From positions 310,001-374,000 of the forward strand of contig CAVQWT010000006.1 in NCBI GenBank assembly GCA_963717705.1: a stretch of DNA of 64,000 nucleotides, read 5' to 3'. The notes beneath the pieces are model-generated. The model searched no databases and was not told where the DNA came from. It saw only the letters and a list, made by a program, of their open reading frames with translations. This stretch comes from CAVQWT01 sp963717705. GTDB taxonomy: Bacteria; Pseudomonadota; Gammaproteobacteria; Burkholderiales; Casimicrobiaceae. Below are positions 55,994 to 64,000 of the stretch, piece after piece. Every line of letters begins with the position of its first letter. Within the stretch, counting starts at the first letter, position 1. The position numbers were made by a program, and so were the translations under genes.

Positions 55994-57610
55994 TCAACGA
56001 CCGCGTCCGCCGCCGCCACCACCACCGGCACGGCCGCCGCCACCACCTGCAGCGGGACGGCCGCCACCACCGCCACCGCCCGCAGCCGGACGGGCGCCGC
56101 CGCCACCGCCACCTGCCGCCGGACGAGCGCCACCGCCGCCACCTGCAGCCGGACGAGCGCCGCCGCCATCGCCCGAACGTTGCGCTGCGGCCTGGCTCGC
56201 CCTGCCGCGGTCGACCTGCGCGCCCGCCTGCGGGCTGTTGGCGCCCCGCAGCGCGTTGTCGCGGTTTGCGGACTGGGCACGCTGGCGTGCCGCGTCGCGA
56301 TCCGCGTTCTGCACGGCGCTGCGGTCCACGTTCTGCGCCCGGTTCTGCACGGCACTGCGGTCGACGTTCTGCGCCCTGTTCTGCGCGGCGCTGCGATCGA
56401 CGTTCTGCGCCCGGTCCTGCACCGCGCTGCGGTCGACGTTCTGCGCCCGGTTCTGCGCGGCGCCGCGGTCGACGTTTTGCGCCCGGTTCTGCGCCGCGCT
56501 GCGGTCGACGTTCTGCGCCCGGTCCGGCATGGCGCTGCGGTCGACGCTCTGCGCGCGTTCGCGTGCTGATCCGGTGCCCGCGTCGACACCGCGGTTCTGC
56601 ATCGCCTGGTTGGCGCGCTCCCGGCTGGCGTCGCGGCTCGCTGCGTCCTTGCCGCGAAACTGCTCGCGGTTGCCTGCGTCGCGCCGGTTCTCGAGGTCCC
56701 TGCGGGTCGCGTCACCGCCGCGGTACGGCGTGTTGCCGCGCCGATCGGGATTGTGATTCCAGTTCGCCGTCCGGTTGTTGGTGTCTATCCGTCGGTTGAC
56801 GTTGATGTTGTTGTAGCGGTTGACGTTGATGTTGACGCTGTTGTTGCCCCAGCCACCGCCCCAGCGGACGCCGCCCCACAGCGCGTTGGTCACGCCGATG
56901 CCCACGCCCCAGGCGACGCCGACCGCGATCGGCCGCGACCACCAGAAGCCGGGCGGCGGCGGGAAGAAGAACGGCGGGTACGCCACCCACGGCCACGGTC
57001 CAAACACGACGGTCGGGTTGAACGCCGGCACGAAAATCACCGACGGCTGCGCCGGCTCGATCACGATGATCTGCGGCGCCGACTGCTGGACGACCACCGT
57101 CTGCGTGGCAGGGCCCGGCTCCGGTGCCTGCATCGACACCTTGATCTGCTCGTTCGACTGGAGGTTGCCCGCGGCCTGCGCCCTCTGGCGAAGCCGCTGC
57201 ACGGAGTCCATCACGTCGTCGGGTTGCGCCAGGAACGCGTCGCCAATGTTGCGCACCCAGTCCGGCTGCCCGCCGAAGGTGATGAGCACCTCGGGGAACG
57301 CGACCAGCGACGCGACCGACGAATCCCAGGGCTCGTTCTCGACCATCTTCACCGCGTCGTCGCCCTTGGCGTCCGGGTGCGCCTTCGACCAAGCCGCTGC
57401 CGCGGCAAAGTCCTCCGGAAAGGTCGTGGCCATCAGCAGCTGGGCCAGCAGCGAATCGGGGTACAGCGCGATCTGCGCCGTCAACTGATCGAGCTGCTCC
57501 TTGCTGAACGGCTTGGCGTCCTGCGCCTGCGCCTGCGCCGGCACCACCAAGAGTCCCAGCACCAGCGTCAACGCGCCGATCACCCTGGACACCGCGGAAA
57601 ACAATCTCAT
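55994..57610 (-). CDS. DUF3300 exported protein, copy 2, with 12-residue repeats
   Basis: A 538-residue secreted protein: signal peptide (MRLFSAVSRVIGALTLVLGLLVVPAQAQAQ), DUF3300 domain at about residues 30-190 (LTAQIALYPDSLLAQLLMATTFPEDFAAAAAWSKAHPD; PSVIFVPAFNPTVVFGPWP) and an aromatic/Gly segment. An Asn-rich stretch (NINVNRYNNINVNRR) follows, then a tail with six VDRSAAQNRAQN-type units and Gly-rich GGGGARPAA blocks. A GGGGAG site supports the ATG at 57610. It pairs with DUF2950 like copy 1 at 6.8-9.0 kb. Confidence 0.88.
   Translation of the reverse strand: MRLFSAVSRVIGALTLVLGLLVVPAQAQAQDAKPFSKEQLDQLTAQIALYPDSLLAQLLMATTFPEDFAAAAAWSKAHPDAKGDDAVKMVENEPWDSSVASLVAFPEVLITFGGQPDWVRNIGDAFLAQPDDVMDSVQRLRQRAQAAGNLQSNEQIKVSMQAPEPGPATQTVVVQQSAPQIIVIEPAQPSVIFVPAFNPTVVFGPWPWVAYPPFFFPPPPGFWWSRPIAVGVAWGVGIGVTNALWGGVRWGGGWGNNSVNINVNRYNNINVNRRIDTNNRTANWNHNPDRRGNTPYRGGDATRRDLENRRDAGNREQFRGKDAASRDASRERANQAMQNRGVDAGTGSARERAQSVDRSAMPDRAQNVDRSAAQNRAQNVDRGAAQNRAQNVDRSAVQDRAQNVDRSAAQNRAQNVDRSAVQNRAQNVDRSAVQNADRDAARQRAQSANRDNALRGANSPQAGAQVDRGRASQAAAQRSGDGGGARPAAGGGGGARPAAGGGGGGARPAAGGGGGGGRPAAGGGGGRAGGGGGGGRGR
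56330..56545 (-). repeat. Six tandem 36-bp units inside DUF3300 copy 2
   Basis: Each unit begins GTTCTGCGCCCGG on the plus strand and encodes the 12 residues VDRSAAQNRAQN (with S/G, A/V/M and N/D variants) on the minus strand. Partial units flank the array on both sides. Units are similar but not identical. Confidence 0.9.
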
Positions 57611-57887
57611 CTTGTCATCTCCCCGCCTTTGAATGGACGTCCGAGTTCCCTCGCCGTCCGCCCGCCGATCTTCTCGACGTCTACCCGATGCAACGTTGCG
57701 TGGCACGCGCATCGCCCGCGCCCCGCTGCGCTCCGACCCTGCCGGGAAATGCTACCGCCGAACCGGCATTCGCGTCGGATTGTCCGCACCGGATTCTACG
57801 GTCAAACGATCGCGTCGTGGCAGGATTCGGGCAGGCGCGGACGGTGGACGAATTGCGCGAACGCGTTTCTGCGGCAGCCGGGCCCCC

Positions 57888-57927
57888 AAAAGCACGGCCG
57901 CCCCTCCCGATCGCGGAAGGGGCGGCC
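57888..57927 (-). terminator. Rho-independent terminator of the sulfatase gene
   Basis: Read on the minus strand, GGCCGCCCCT pairs with AGGGGCGGCC around a 12-base loop and is followed by GTGCTTTT. It lies about 40 bp after the sulfatase stop. The rest of the 57611-57968 gap shows no gene and must hold the promoter for DUF3300 copy 2. Confidence 0.85.
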
Positions 57928-57968
57928 CGGGTCCGGCCGTTGCCGGGCGCCACAGGGGATGGCTGCGA

Positions 57969-59537
57969 CTACTTGTCGCCCGCCCCCCGCATCACCGCTT
58001 CCATCACCCGATCGAGGTTGAAGCTGCCGGGCTTCTGGCGCGGCGGGAAGTCGCGGAAGCTCTGCAGCCACTGGCCGACGTAGGCGCCGGCCGGCGCGAT
58101 GGCGAACATGCGCTCCATGTACCAGCGCTGGTAGCCCATCGCGTTCTCCTCCTCGGCGCGCTCGAACGGGTCCATGCGCAGGTTGGTCAGCGTCGGCGAG
58201 CGCAGCGGCGTGAACGGGTTCTGCCAGACCTTCAGGCCGAGCGCATCCTGGCGCAGGAAGGTGATCTTCAGGTTGTCGTAGCGCAATGCGGCGACGCTGC
58301 CGTCGTCGGTCCAGTAGATGAACTCCCGTCGCGGCCACGCACCCTCGCCGCGCAGCGCGGGACCGAGGTCGTAGCCGTCGAGGTGGACCTTGTAGTCGCG
58401 GCCGCCGATGGAACGGCCCTTGAGCAGATCCTCCTTGACAGTCTTGTCGCCGGCCGCGGCGAGCAGCGTCGTCAGCATGTCTTCATGCGCGCCGATGTCG
58501 TTGACGACCGTGCCGGGCTTGATCACGCCCGGCCACTTGATCAGCGTCGGCACGCGGTAGCCGCCTTCCCACTGCGTGTTCTTCTCGCCGCGGAACATCG
58601 TCGTGCCGCCGTCGGGCCAGGTGAAGGTCTCGGCGCCGTTGTCCGACGAGTACATGACGATGGTGTTCTCGTCCAGGCCGAGCGCCTTCAGCTTGTCGAG
58701 CACCTGGCCGACGTGGCCGTCGTGCTCGACCATGCCGTCGGCGTAGATCCCGAGGCCCGTCTTGCCCTCCGACGACGCTTTCAGGTGCGTGAAGATGTGC
58801 ATCCGCGTCGAGTTCCACCACAGGAAGAACGGCTTGTCGGCCTTCTTCGCGCGCTCCATGAAATCGAGCGCCTTGGCGTTGACCTCCTCGTCGATGGTCT
58901 CCATGCGCTTTCGGGTCAGCGGGCCGGTGTCGGTGATGCGGCCGTCGGCGAAGCTGTGGATCACGCCGCGCGGTCCGAAGCGCTTCCTGAACTCGGGGTT
59001 CTTCGGGTAGTCGACGTTCTCCGGCTCCTCCTCCGCATTGAGGTGGTACAGGTTGCCGAAGAACTCGTCGAAGCCGTGGTTGGTCGGCAACATCTCGTCG
59101 CGGTCGCCGAGGTGGTTCTTGCCGAACTGCCCGGTCATGTAGCCGCGCGCGCGCAGCAGCGTCGCGATCGTCGGGTCGAGCTTGGTCATGCCTTCGGGCG
59201 CGCCCGGCAGGCCGACCTTGGTCAGGCCGGTGCGGATCGGCGACTGCCCGGTGATGAACGCGGCGCGGCCGGCGGTGCAGCTCTGCTGGCCGTACCAGTC
59301 GGTGAACAGCGCGCCTTCGCTGGCGATGCGGTCGATGTTGGGCGTCTTGTAGCCCATCATGCCGCGGTTGTAGGCGCTGATGTTGAACTGGCCGATGTCG
59401 TCGCCCCAGATGATGAGGACGTTGGGCGGCCTGGTCTTGGCGGCCTGGGCGGAGGCGGTGGTGCTGAGCGCGCCCAGCGTCAGGGCCGCGGCTGCCGCAA
59501 CCAGGATCCCGGGAAGGGCCCGGAGCAGTGTCTTCAT
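57969..59537 (-). CDS. Exported arylsulfatase
   Basis: A 522-residue sulfatase hydrolysing sulfate esters. A signal peptide (MKTLLRALPGILVAAAAALTLGALSTTASAQA) is followed by the metal-binding start NVLIIWGDDIGQFNISAYNRG. The Cys-type formylglycine motif is SCTAGRAAFITGQ (CxAxR, about residue 85), with further conserved parts FGKNHLGD and YSSDNGAE. The ATG at 59537 is chosen; the frame extends upstream into the divergent regulator's promoter. A formylglycine-generating enzyme is not in the window. It is divergent from a LysR gene. Confidence 0.93.
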   Translation of the reverse strand: MKTLLRALPGILVAAAAALTLGALSTTASAQAAKTRPPNVLIIWGDDIGQFNISAYNRGMMGYKTPNIDRIASEGALFTDWYGQQSCTAGRAAFITGQSPIRTGLTKVGLPGAPEGMTKLDPTIATLLRARGYMTGQFGKNHLGDRDEMLPTNHGFDEFFGNLYHLNAEEEPENVDYPKNPEFRKRFGPRGVIHSFADGRITDTGPLTRKRMETIDEEVNAKALDFMERAKKADKPFFLWWNSTRMHIFTHLKASSEGKTGLGIYADGMVEHDGHVGQVLDKLKALGLDENTIVMYSSDNGAETFTWPDGGTTMFRGEKNTQWEGGYRVPTLIKWPGVIKPGTVVNDIGAHEDMLTTLLAAAGDKTVKEDLLKGRSIGGRDYKVHLDGYDLGPALRGEGAWPRREFIYWTDDGSVAALRYDNLKITFLRQDALGLKVWQNPFTPLRSPTLTNLRMDPFERAEEENAMGYQRWYMERMFAIAPAGAYVGQWLQSFRDFPPRQKPGSFNLDRVMEAVMRGAGDK

Positions 59538-59634
59538 GTCGTTTTCCCTGTGGTGGTTCGCCGGAACGAGCCCGCAGGACGGGCCGCGTGGCAGGGTATG
59601 CGCGCCGCCGCGCGCGGTCCAATGCCGATTGGTC

Positions 59635-59644
59635 ATCAGCTGAT
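59635..59644. promoter_or_regulatory. ATCAGCTGAT palindrome between sulfatase and LysR gene
   Basis: A perfect 10-bp palindrome, 14 bp upstream of the LysR GTG and about 98 bp upstream of the sulfatase ATG. LysR-type regulators commonly bind such dyads near their own start and a divergent target. The regulatory role is inferred. Confidence 0.45.
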
Positions 59645-59658
59645 AAACTTCCGGCATC

Positions 59659-60639
59659 GTGCTCGACTTGAGACTCCTGCACCAGGCGATCACCCTGGCC
59701 AGCTACCGGAACTACGCCCGGGCGGCGCAGGCGCTTCACCTGACCCAGCCTGCCTTGTCGCGCAGCATCGCCGGCCTCGAGGCCCGCCTCGGCGAGAAGC
59801 TTTTCAACCGCACGCCGCGGGGGGTCGAGCCGACCGCATTCGGCGAGCTGCTGCTGGCGCGCGGCCGTGCGCTGCTCGACGATGCGGCCGGTCTCGAGCG
59901 CGAGTTCACAATGATGCGCAGGCTGGACATCGGCGAGCTGCGCGTCGGCGCCGGCGCGTACCCGGCCCATTTGTCGGTCGGGCAGACCGTCGGGCGCCTG
60001 GCGAAGCAGCACCCGCTGCTGCGCATCGAGGTCATGGCGGACGACGTCCGTGCCATCGTCGGCGCCCTGCTCGCGGCGAAGCTCGACCTCGCGGTGGTCG
60101 AACTCACGCTGGTTGCCGGCGAGCCCCGCCTCGTGACCGAGGTGCTGCCGCCCCACCCGGGCTGCTTCTACTGCCGTGCCGGGCATCCGCTGCAGGCCGA
60201 GCGCGACCCGCCGCTCGAGCGCATCCTGGGATTTCCGTTCGTGGGTACGCGGATGCCGCCGCGGGTCGCGCAGAGCTTCCTCGAGCTCGCGCGGGCGGGC
60301 TCGATCGACCGGGACACCGGCGACTATCTGCCGCCGATCAAGGTCGACTCGATCCGGATGGCCAAGGACATCGTGCTCGCGAGCGACGCGGTCGCGGTGG
60401 CGCCGATGTCGTTCATCGCCGACGAGGTGGCTGCGGGAAAGCTGGTCGCGCTAAGTGCGCGCGCCGCCTGGATGCAGACCGGCTACGGTTTCGTCACGCT
60501 GCGCGGCGCCGCGCTCTCGCCTGCCGCCGAAGCGTTCAAGGACGAGATGCGGCGGGTCGAGGACGAGATCGCGGCGGCGGAGCGGCGAACGAACGGGGCA
60601 CGCGCCACTGCGCCGAAGCGGGGCAGAACGCCCGCCTAG
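59659..60639 (+). CDS. LysR-family transcriptional regulator
   Basis: A 326-residue regulator. The N-terminal helix-turn-helix is clear (RLLHQAITLASYRNYARAAQALHLTQPALSRSIAGLEARLGEKLFNRTPRGVEPT), and the C-terminal effector domain covers about residues 95-300. Start is the GTG at 59659. It is transcribed divergently from the arylsulfatase, so it probably controls that gene. The effector is unknown. Confidence 0.92.
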   Translation: MLDLRLLHQAITLASYRNYARAAQALHLTQPALSRSIAGLEARLGEKLFNRTPRGVEPTAFGELLLARGRALLDDAAGLEREFTMMRRLDIGELRVGAGAYPAHLSVGQTVGRLAKQHPLLRIEVMADDVRAIVGALLAAKLDLAVVELTLVAGEPRLVTEVLPPHPGCFYCRAGHPLQAERDPPLERILGFPFVGTRMPPRVAQSFLELARAGSIDRDTGDYLPPIKVDSIRMAKDIVLASDAVAVAPMSFIADEVAAGKLVALSARAAWMQTGYGFVTLRGAALSPAAEAFKDEMRRVEDEIAAAERRTNGARATAPKRGRTPA

Positions 60640-60644
60640 AACAC

Positions 60645-60671
60645 GCGTGGCGACCCGTCGGGCCGCCACGC
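60645..60671. terminator. Symmetric hairpin between convergent LysR and DUF937-OmpA genes
   Basis: GCGTGGCG and CGCCACGC enclose a second small stem (CCCG-T-CGGG), forming an almost continuous palindrome in the 56-bp gap. No T tract, but position between converging genes suggests a bidirectional terminator. Confidence 0.5.
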
Positions 60672-60695
60672 GCACATCCTGGAACCGCGGCAGCG

Positions 60696-61841
60696 TTACT
60701 GCTTGCTGATCTCGACGCGGCGCGCCTCGGCGTCGCTGCCGGAGGCGCCGACTTCGACGAAGAACGGCGGCTTCATCTCGAGGTTCGCCTCGGCCACGCC
60801 GGCGGCCTTCAGCGCGTCGCGGACGGCCGTTGCACGGGCCTTCGCGAGCTCCTCGTTCTTGGCGACGTCGCCGGTCTTGTCGGTGTAGCCGGTGATCGCG
60901 ACCTTGAGGTTGTCCTTCTTGATGAGGTCCGCGGCGGCGCCGACGACCTTGCTGCCGTCCGCACCGATGGCGGCCGCGCCGACGTCGAAGTAGACCTTCG
61001 CCGGCAGCGAAACGGCGACCGGAGCCGCTGCCGGGGCGGCAGCCGGAGCCGCCGCCTTGGGTGCCGGGGCGGGTGCGGGCGTCGGCGCGGGCTTGCCGCT
61101 GAACATGTTCCACAGCAGCAGGAGCAGCGCCAGCCCGATGATCCAGGGCAGCCAGCGCATCAGGCCGGACTTGGTCGCGACGGTCGCCGCCGCCGCAGTG
61201 CTCGCCGCGGCGCCGGCGCCGCTGGCGACGGCCGCGCCGGCGCGCTTCGCCGCGTCGGCCGCCTGGCCGCCAAGCCCGCCCAGGAACGCGGCGGGGCTCG
61301 CAAAACCGAGGGCGCCGGTGAGGCGGCTGTCGAGCGCGCTCTGCAGGTTCGGGCCCTGGCTGCCGAGCAGCGTCGCCAGCGAGCTGGCGTTGAGACCCTT
61401 GTCGCCGATGAACTTCTTGAGGAACGTGAGCAGCAGCGGCACGACCATCGCGAGCAGATTCGTCGCCGACGAGGACTTGATGCCGCTGGCCGAGGACAAC
61501 GCGTTCACCAGTGCCTCGCTCTTGTCGCCGAACAGCGCCGGCACCAGGCTGCCCGTGCCGGCCTTCACCAGGTCGCTGATGCCCGAGCCGCCGCCGCCGA
61601 ACATCCCGGCGATGTTGCCGAGCGAGTTAACGTCGAGGTTGGCGCCGCTGATCATCGACATCAGGCTCGACGCACCGGTGGGCGTCGAGCCCTTCTGCGC
61701 AATGCCGCCGAGCACGGCCGGCAGCAGCGCCGTCATCGCGGACTGGGTCGAACTCTGGGATTCGCCCAGGAATTGTCCGGCCAGCTTGGAGAAGTCTCCG
61801 CCCAGGGCTTCCTGGGCGAGGGAAAGCAGATTCGCGTTCAT
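60696..61841 (-). CDS. DUF937 (YidB-like) protein fused to an OmpA C-terminal domain
   Basis: A 381-residue fusion. Residues about 1-190 are a DUF937/YidB-type helical domain (SLAQEALGGDFSKLAGQFLGESQSSTQSAMTALLPAVLGGIAQKG). A transmembrane helix lies at about 230-248 (WLPWIIGLALLLLLWNMFSG), then an Ala/Pro linker. The OmpA-like peptidoglycan-binding domain covers about 280-381 (KVYFDVGAAAIGADGSKVV; ITGYTDKTGDVAKNEELAKARATAVRDAL). No signal peptide: the DUF937 part would be cytoplasmic and the OmpA part periplasmic. Confidence 0.9.
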   Translation of the reverse strand: MNANLLSLAQEALGGDFSKLAGQFLGESQSSTQSAMTALLPAVLGGIAQKGSTPTGASSLMSMISGANLDVNSLGNIAGMFGGGGSGISDLVKAGTGSLVPALFGDKSEALVNALSSASGIKSSSATNLLAMVVPLLLTFLKKFIGDKGLNASSLATLLGSQGPNLQSALDSRLTGALGFASPAAFLGGLGGQAADAAKRAGAAVASGAGAAASTAAAATVATKSGLMRWLPWIIGLALLLLLWNMFSGKPAPTPAPAPAPKAAAPAAAPAAAPVAVSLPAKVYFDVGAAAIGADGSKVVGAAADLIKKDNLKVAITGYTDKTGDVAKNEELAKARATAVRDALKAAGVAEANLEMKPPFFVEVGASGSDAEARRVEISKQ

Positions 61842-61904
61842 GTTGGTACCCCCTCTTTGGATGTCGCGGTGGATGTTGTCGCCGGATCCGGCGGCGTCGT
61901 ACCG

Positions 61905-62396
61905 TTAGCGCTTCTTCGCCGGTGCGGCGGCGACCACCTCGAGTTCGGCCTCGACCACGCCGGAACGAACCATTCCAAGCTTGTTCGCCGCGGCAAGCGA
62001 AACGTCACCGACGCGGTCCGCCTGGGTGGGGCCGCGGTCGTTGACGCGCACCGTGACGCTCTTCTTGTTCTTGAGATTGGTGACCTTGACTTTGGTGCCG
62101 AACGGCAGCGTCTTGTGCGCCATCGTCAATGCATCGGGATTGAAAACCTCGCCGCTTGCGGTGCGGCGGCCCGCGAATTTCTGGCCGTACCACGCGATCT
62201 TGCCCGACTCGACCGATCCGGCGGCCTTGGCCGCGGGCGCGGCGGCCGAAGCCGCGACGGGCGCCGGCGCTGCGGCGGGTGCAGGTGCCGCCACGGGGGC
62301 GGAGGGGGCGGGAGCGGCCGTCTGGGCCACGACGGCGGGGACGTTCAGTGCGAGCGCAGCCGCAGCGACGGCGGCGCGAAGGACGGATGACTTCAT
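61905..62396 (-). CDS. rlpA: RlpA-like double-psi beta-barrel protein
   Basis: A 163-residue exported protein. A signal peptide (MKSSVLRAAVAAAALALNVPAVVAQ) and an Ala/Pro linker precede the DPBB domain at about residues 65-150 (GKIAWYGQKFAGRRTASGEVFNPDALTMAHKTLPFGTKVKVTNLKNKKSVTVRVNDRGP). The catalytic-type Asp lies in VNDRGP. There is no SPOR domain and no lipobox, unlike classical RlpA, so it may be a short relative of the lytic transglycosylase. It lies 63 bp upstream of the DUF937-OmpA gene on the same strand. Confidence 0.85.
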   Translation of the reverse strand: MKSSVLRAAVAAAALALNVPAVVAQTAAPAPSAPVAAPAPAAAPAPVAASAAAPAAKAAGSVESGKIAWYGQKFAGRRTASGEVFNPDALTMAHKTLPFGTKVKVTNLKNKKSVTVRVNDRGPTQADRVGDVSLAAANKLGMVRSGVVEAELEVVAAAPAKKR

Positions 62397-62633
62397 GCAA
62401 TTCCCTGGAGAGTTTTGTTGGTGGTGTCCTGCAGAGGCGTGCTACCGGACCGGTCGAAGGCGCGTTCCTGTCGCCTGCCTTGATGATTCGAAATGGCGCG
62501 GATTTTTCGCCCGCTTCGTGGAGCGCCGAGGAGCGAATGACCCAATGATGGATTGTCCTCCGGGGCGCGCGACTTGCCTAGCTTCGGCCCCCGGAAACTG
62601 TCCATGCAGGACAGCCGCCCTCGCATGCCAATG

Positions 62634-63230
62634 TCATCGGGCAAGCCGCTCCTGCAGGCGTTCGGGAGCATTCCGGATCCGGAACGCGAACACGATGCGC
62701 AGGATGCCGACCGCGATCGACCAGCCCGCGATCAGCCACACGATCGACAGGCCGCCCGCGACCGGCTGCGCGACCACCAGCACGCCCAGCAGCATCGACA
62801 GCGCTCCGCAGAGATAGAGGATCCACTCCCGGGTGGTCGCCTGCCGGACCTTGTAGCCGAGCATCACCAGGAACACGCCGAGCGCGATCGCCTCGAACGC
62901 GAACAGGTAGACGAACGCCAGCATGCTGAGGGGCGGATTGAGGAGCGCATACCCGCCGACCACCAGTCCGAGCAGGCCGATCAGCAGCATGATCCACCAG
63001 CCGTCCTTCTGCTGGTTGCGCAACGCGCCGAAGACATTCATCACGCCGTCGACGAGCACCGACGCGGCGAAGAACATCGACAGCACGAACAGCGCGATGC
63101 CCGGCTGCAGGTACGCGAACACGCCGAAGACGACCGCCGCCATGCCGCTGATCAGGAACACCCACCACGTCCGCTTGCACAGCACCTGCGCGTCGGCGCC
63201 CAGGCCCATCAGACTCGTCGTTGCCGTCAT
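62634..63230 (-). CDS. HdeD-family membrane protein
   Basis: A 198-residue protein with six transmembrane helices in three pairs (WWVFLISGMAAVVFGVFAYLQPGIAL; WWIMLLIGLLGLVVGGYALLNPPLSML; ILYLCGALSMLLGVLVVAQP), the DUF308 repeat pattern of HdeD. HdeD is linked with acid resistance in enterobacteria; a role here is not established. ATG at 63230. Confidence 0.88.
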   Translation of the reverse strand: MTATTSLMGLGADAQVLCKRTWWVFLISGMAAVVFGVFAYLQPGIALFVLSMFFAASVLVDGVMNVFGALRNQQKDGWWIMLLIGLLGLVVGGYALLNPPLSMLAFVYLFAFEAIALGVFLVMLGYKVRQATTREWILYLCGALSMLLGVLVVAQPVAGGLSIVWLIAGWSIAVGILRIVFAFRIRNAPERLQERLAR

Positions 63231-63431
63231 TTGCTTGAATCCCCCCAGCCGATTGGCTGGCCCGGCCGAAGTGTTCCATTGCCCGAGCGAGGCGTCCAAT
63301 GCCTCCGACGCACAGAAGTGATAACCTGAACGCATGGCGGTCAAGGCCCGGCGGGTCCGCCAGCGGCAGCCGGTGGTTGCGGCCTCCGCGCCGGAACGCC
63401 CTCTCGTTGCCCCCCGACGACCCCTGCCGCA

Positions 63432-64000
63432 ATGCCTGCCGCAATGCCTGCCGCGATGCCTGCGGACCGCCGCGGGGTCACCGCGTGGATCCTCTACGAC
63501 GTCGCCGTGCACGGCTACGGCCTGATGATCCCGAGCGTCGCCTACGCGATCTACTTCACCTCGTACGTGGCGGCGGAGAGCGGCCGGGCCGACCTCCTGT
63601 GGTCGCTGGCCGTCGCGTCGTCGCTGGTCATCGCCGGGCTGCTGGCGCCGTGGATCGGCGCGGTCGCCGACAGCAGCGGACGGCGCCGGACGCTGCTGGC
63701 GGCGGCGACGCTGGTCTGCGGCCTCGCCACCGCGCTGCTCTTCACCGTCGGCCGCGGCGACGTCCTCGCCGGGGCCGCGGTATTCGTGCTTGCGCAGGTC
63801 GGCGCGACCATCGCCATCAGTCTCTACAACTCGTTCCTTCCGATGCTGGCGCCCCCCCGGGACACGGCGCGGCTGTCGGGGCTTGCGTGGGGCCTTTCCT
63901 ACCTCGGCGGCATCGCCTGCTTCCTGCTGTGCCTGCCCTTCACGCGCGGCGGCCTGACCGAGTCGAATGCGTCGACCTTCGCCGTCGCGTTCCTGGTGAC
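63432..64000 (+). CDS. UMF1/Atg22-like MFS transporter, C-terminus cut by window edge
   Basis: The open frame covers 189 residues to the right edge. After a short start it reads DRRGVTAWILYDVAVHGYGLMIPSVAYAIYFTSYV, then GLLAPWIGAVADSSGRRRTLL, the inter-helix loop typical of MFS proteins. The W-x-L-Y-D start fits the UMF1 (vacuole effluxer Atg22-like) branch. Three in-frame ATGs occur 12 bp apart (63432, 63444, 63456) because of a tandem repeat; the third may be the real start. Confidence 0.82.
   Translation, partial: MPAAMPAAMPADRRGVTAWILYDVAVHGYGLMIPSVAYAIYFTSYVAAESGRADLLWSLAVASSLVIAGLLAPWIGAVADSSGRRRTLLAAATLVCGLATALLFTVGRGDVLAGAAVFVLAQVGATIAISLYNSFLPMLAPPRDTARLSGLAWGLSYLGGIACFLLCLPFTRGGLTESNASTFAVAFLV

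Noticed and set aside
56000..56170. Gly-coding CCGCCACCACC repeats as a separate repeat element
   Set aside because: They are simply low-complexity codons of the DUF3300 copy 2 tail.
57633..62390. 1585-codon plus-strand frame
   Set aside because: It runs antisense through the sulfatase, LysR, DUF937-OmpA and RlpA genes. Long stop-free antisense frames are expected in GC-rich coding DNA, and its composition is Arg/Ala/Gly-biased.

Overview
The window looks like chromosomal DNA of a GC-rich (roughly two-thirds G+C) Gram-negative bacterium, most likely a betaproteobacterium of the Burkholderiales type. The signs are many signal peptides, lipoproteins and outer-membrane barrels, two Mla/MCE lipid-transport cassettes, a xanthine dehydrogenase operon with XdhC, a DUF5648-type surface protein, and AraC regulators with the arabinose_bd-type N-terminal domain. 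I saw no rRNA, tRNA, CRISPR array, phage or insertion sequence. Taxonomy is inferred from gene content only.

Layout. 1-3.1 kb (minus): a DUF3302 / HlyD / outer-membrane-factor operon, cut by the left edge. 3.4-5.9 kb (minus): an outer-membrane protein, a VIT-like membrane protein and AraC regulator 1. 6.1-11.1 kb (plus): a two-repeat periplasmic protein, a DUF3300-DUF2950 pair, a broken lipoprotein and a DASS/SLC13 anion transporter. 11.2-14.8 kb (minus): Mla-type cassette 1. 14.9-18.3 kb: a small secreted protein, two divergent orphan solute-binding proteins and a SYLF-domain protein. 18.5-20.8 kb (minus): AraC regulators 2 and 3. 21.1-31.6 kb (plus): a long co-directional run with a cupin, membrane proteins, an unrecognised 227-residue protein, two stand-alone rhodaneses, an AhpD-like protein, a patatin, 3-hydroxybutyrate dehydrogenase and a CoA-disulfide-reductase/rhodanese fusion. 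31.7-33.3 kb: small envelope proteins. 33.7-43.6 kb (plus): xdhABC followed by a BMP-type nucleoside/purine ABC transporter, ending in a strong terminator. 43.8-49.0 kb: a lysine-rich small protein, an Old Yellow Enzyme and Mla-type cassette 2. 49.5-53.5 kb: a lower-GC segment (TMEM175 channel, beta-propeller/DUF5648 protein, dienelactone-hydrolase-like protein), possibly acquired. 54-57.6 kb (minus): a crystallin/glycine-zipper protein and a second DUF2950-DUF3300 pair. 58-64 kb: arylsulfatase with a divergent LysR regulator, DUF937-OmpA fusion, RlpA, HdeD-like protein, and the start of a UMF1-type MFS transporter cut by the right edge.

The strongest new observation is a shared operator-like element. 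Pairs of 20-bp direct repeats with a 21-bp period (consensus NTGTCNNAAAWTGTNNAGNG) lie at three places: upstream of the DUF3302-HlyD-OMF operon, between AraC 1 and the gene at 6.06 kb, and between AraC 3 and the cupin operon. This is the geometry of tandem AraC-family half-sites and suggests one regulon for an efflux-like system and the thiol/rhodanese-rich cluster.

A second pattern is frequent single-base frame breaks. At least seven plus-strand genes can be read as full-length family members only if one or more bases are added or removed. These may be assembly indels or real decay, and the affected entries are flagged.
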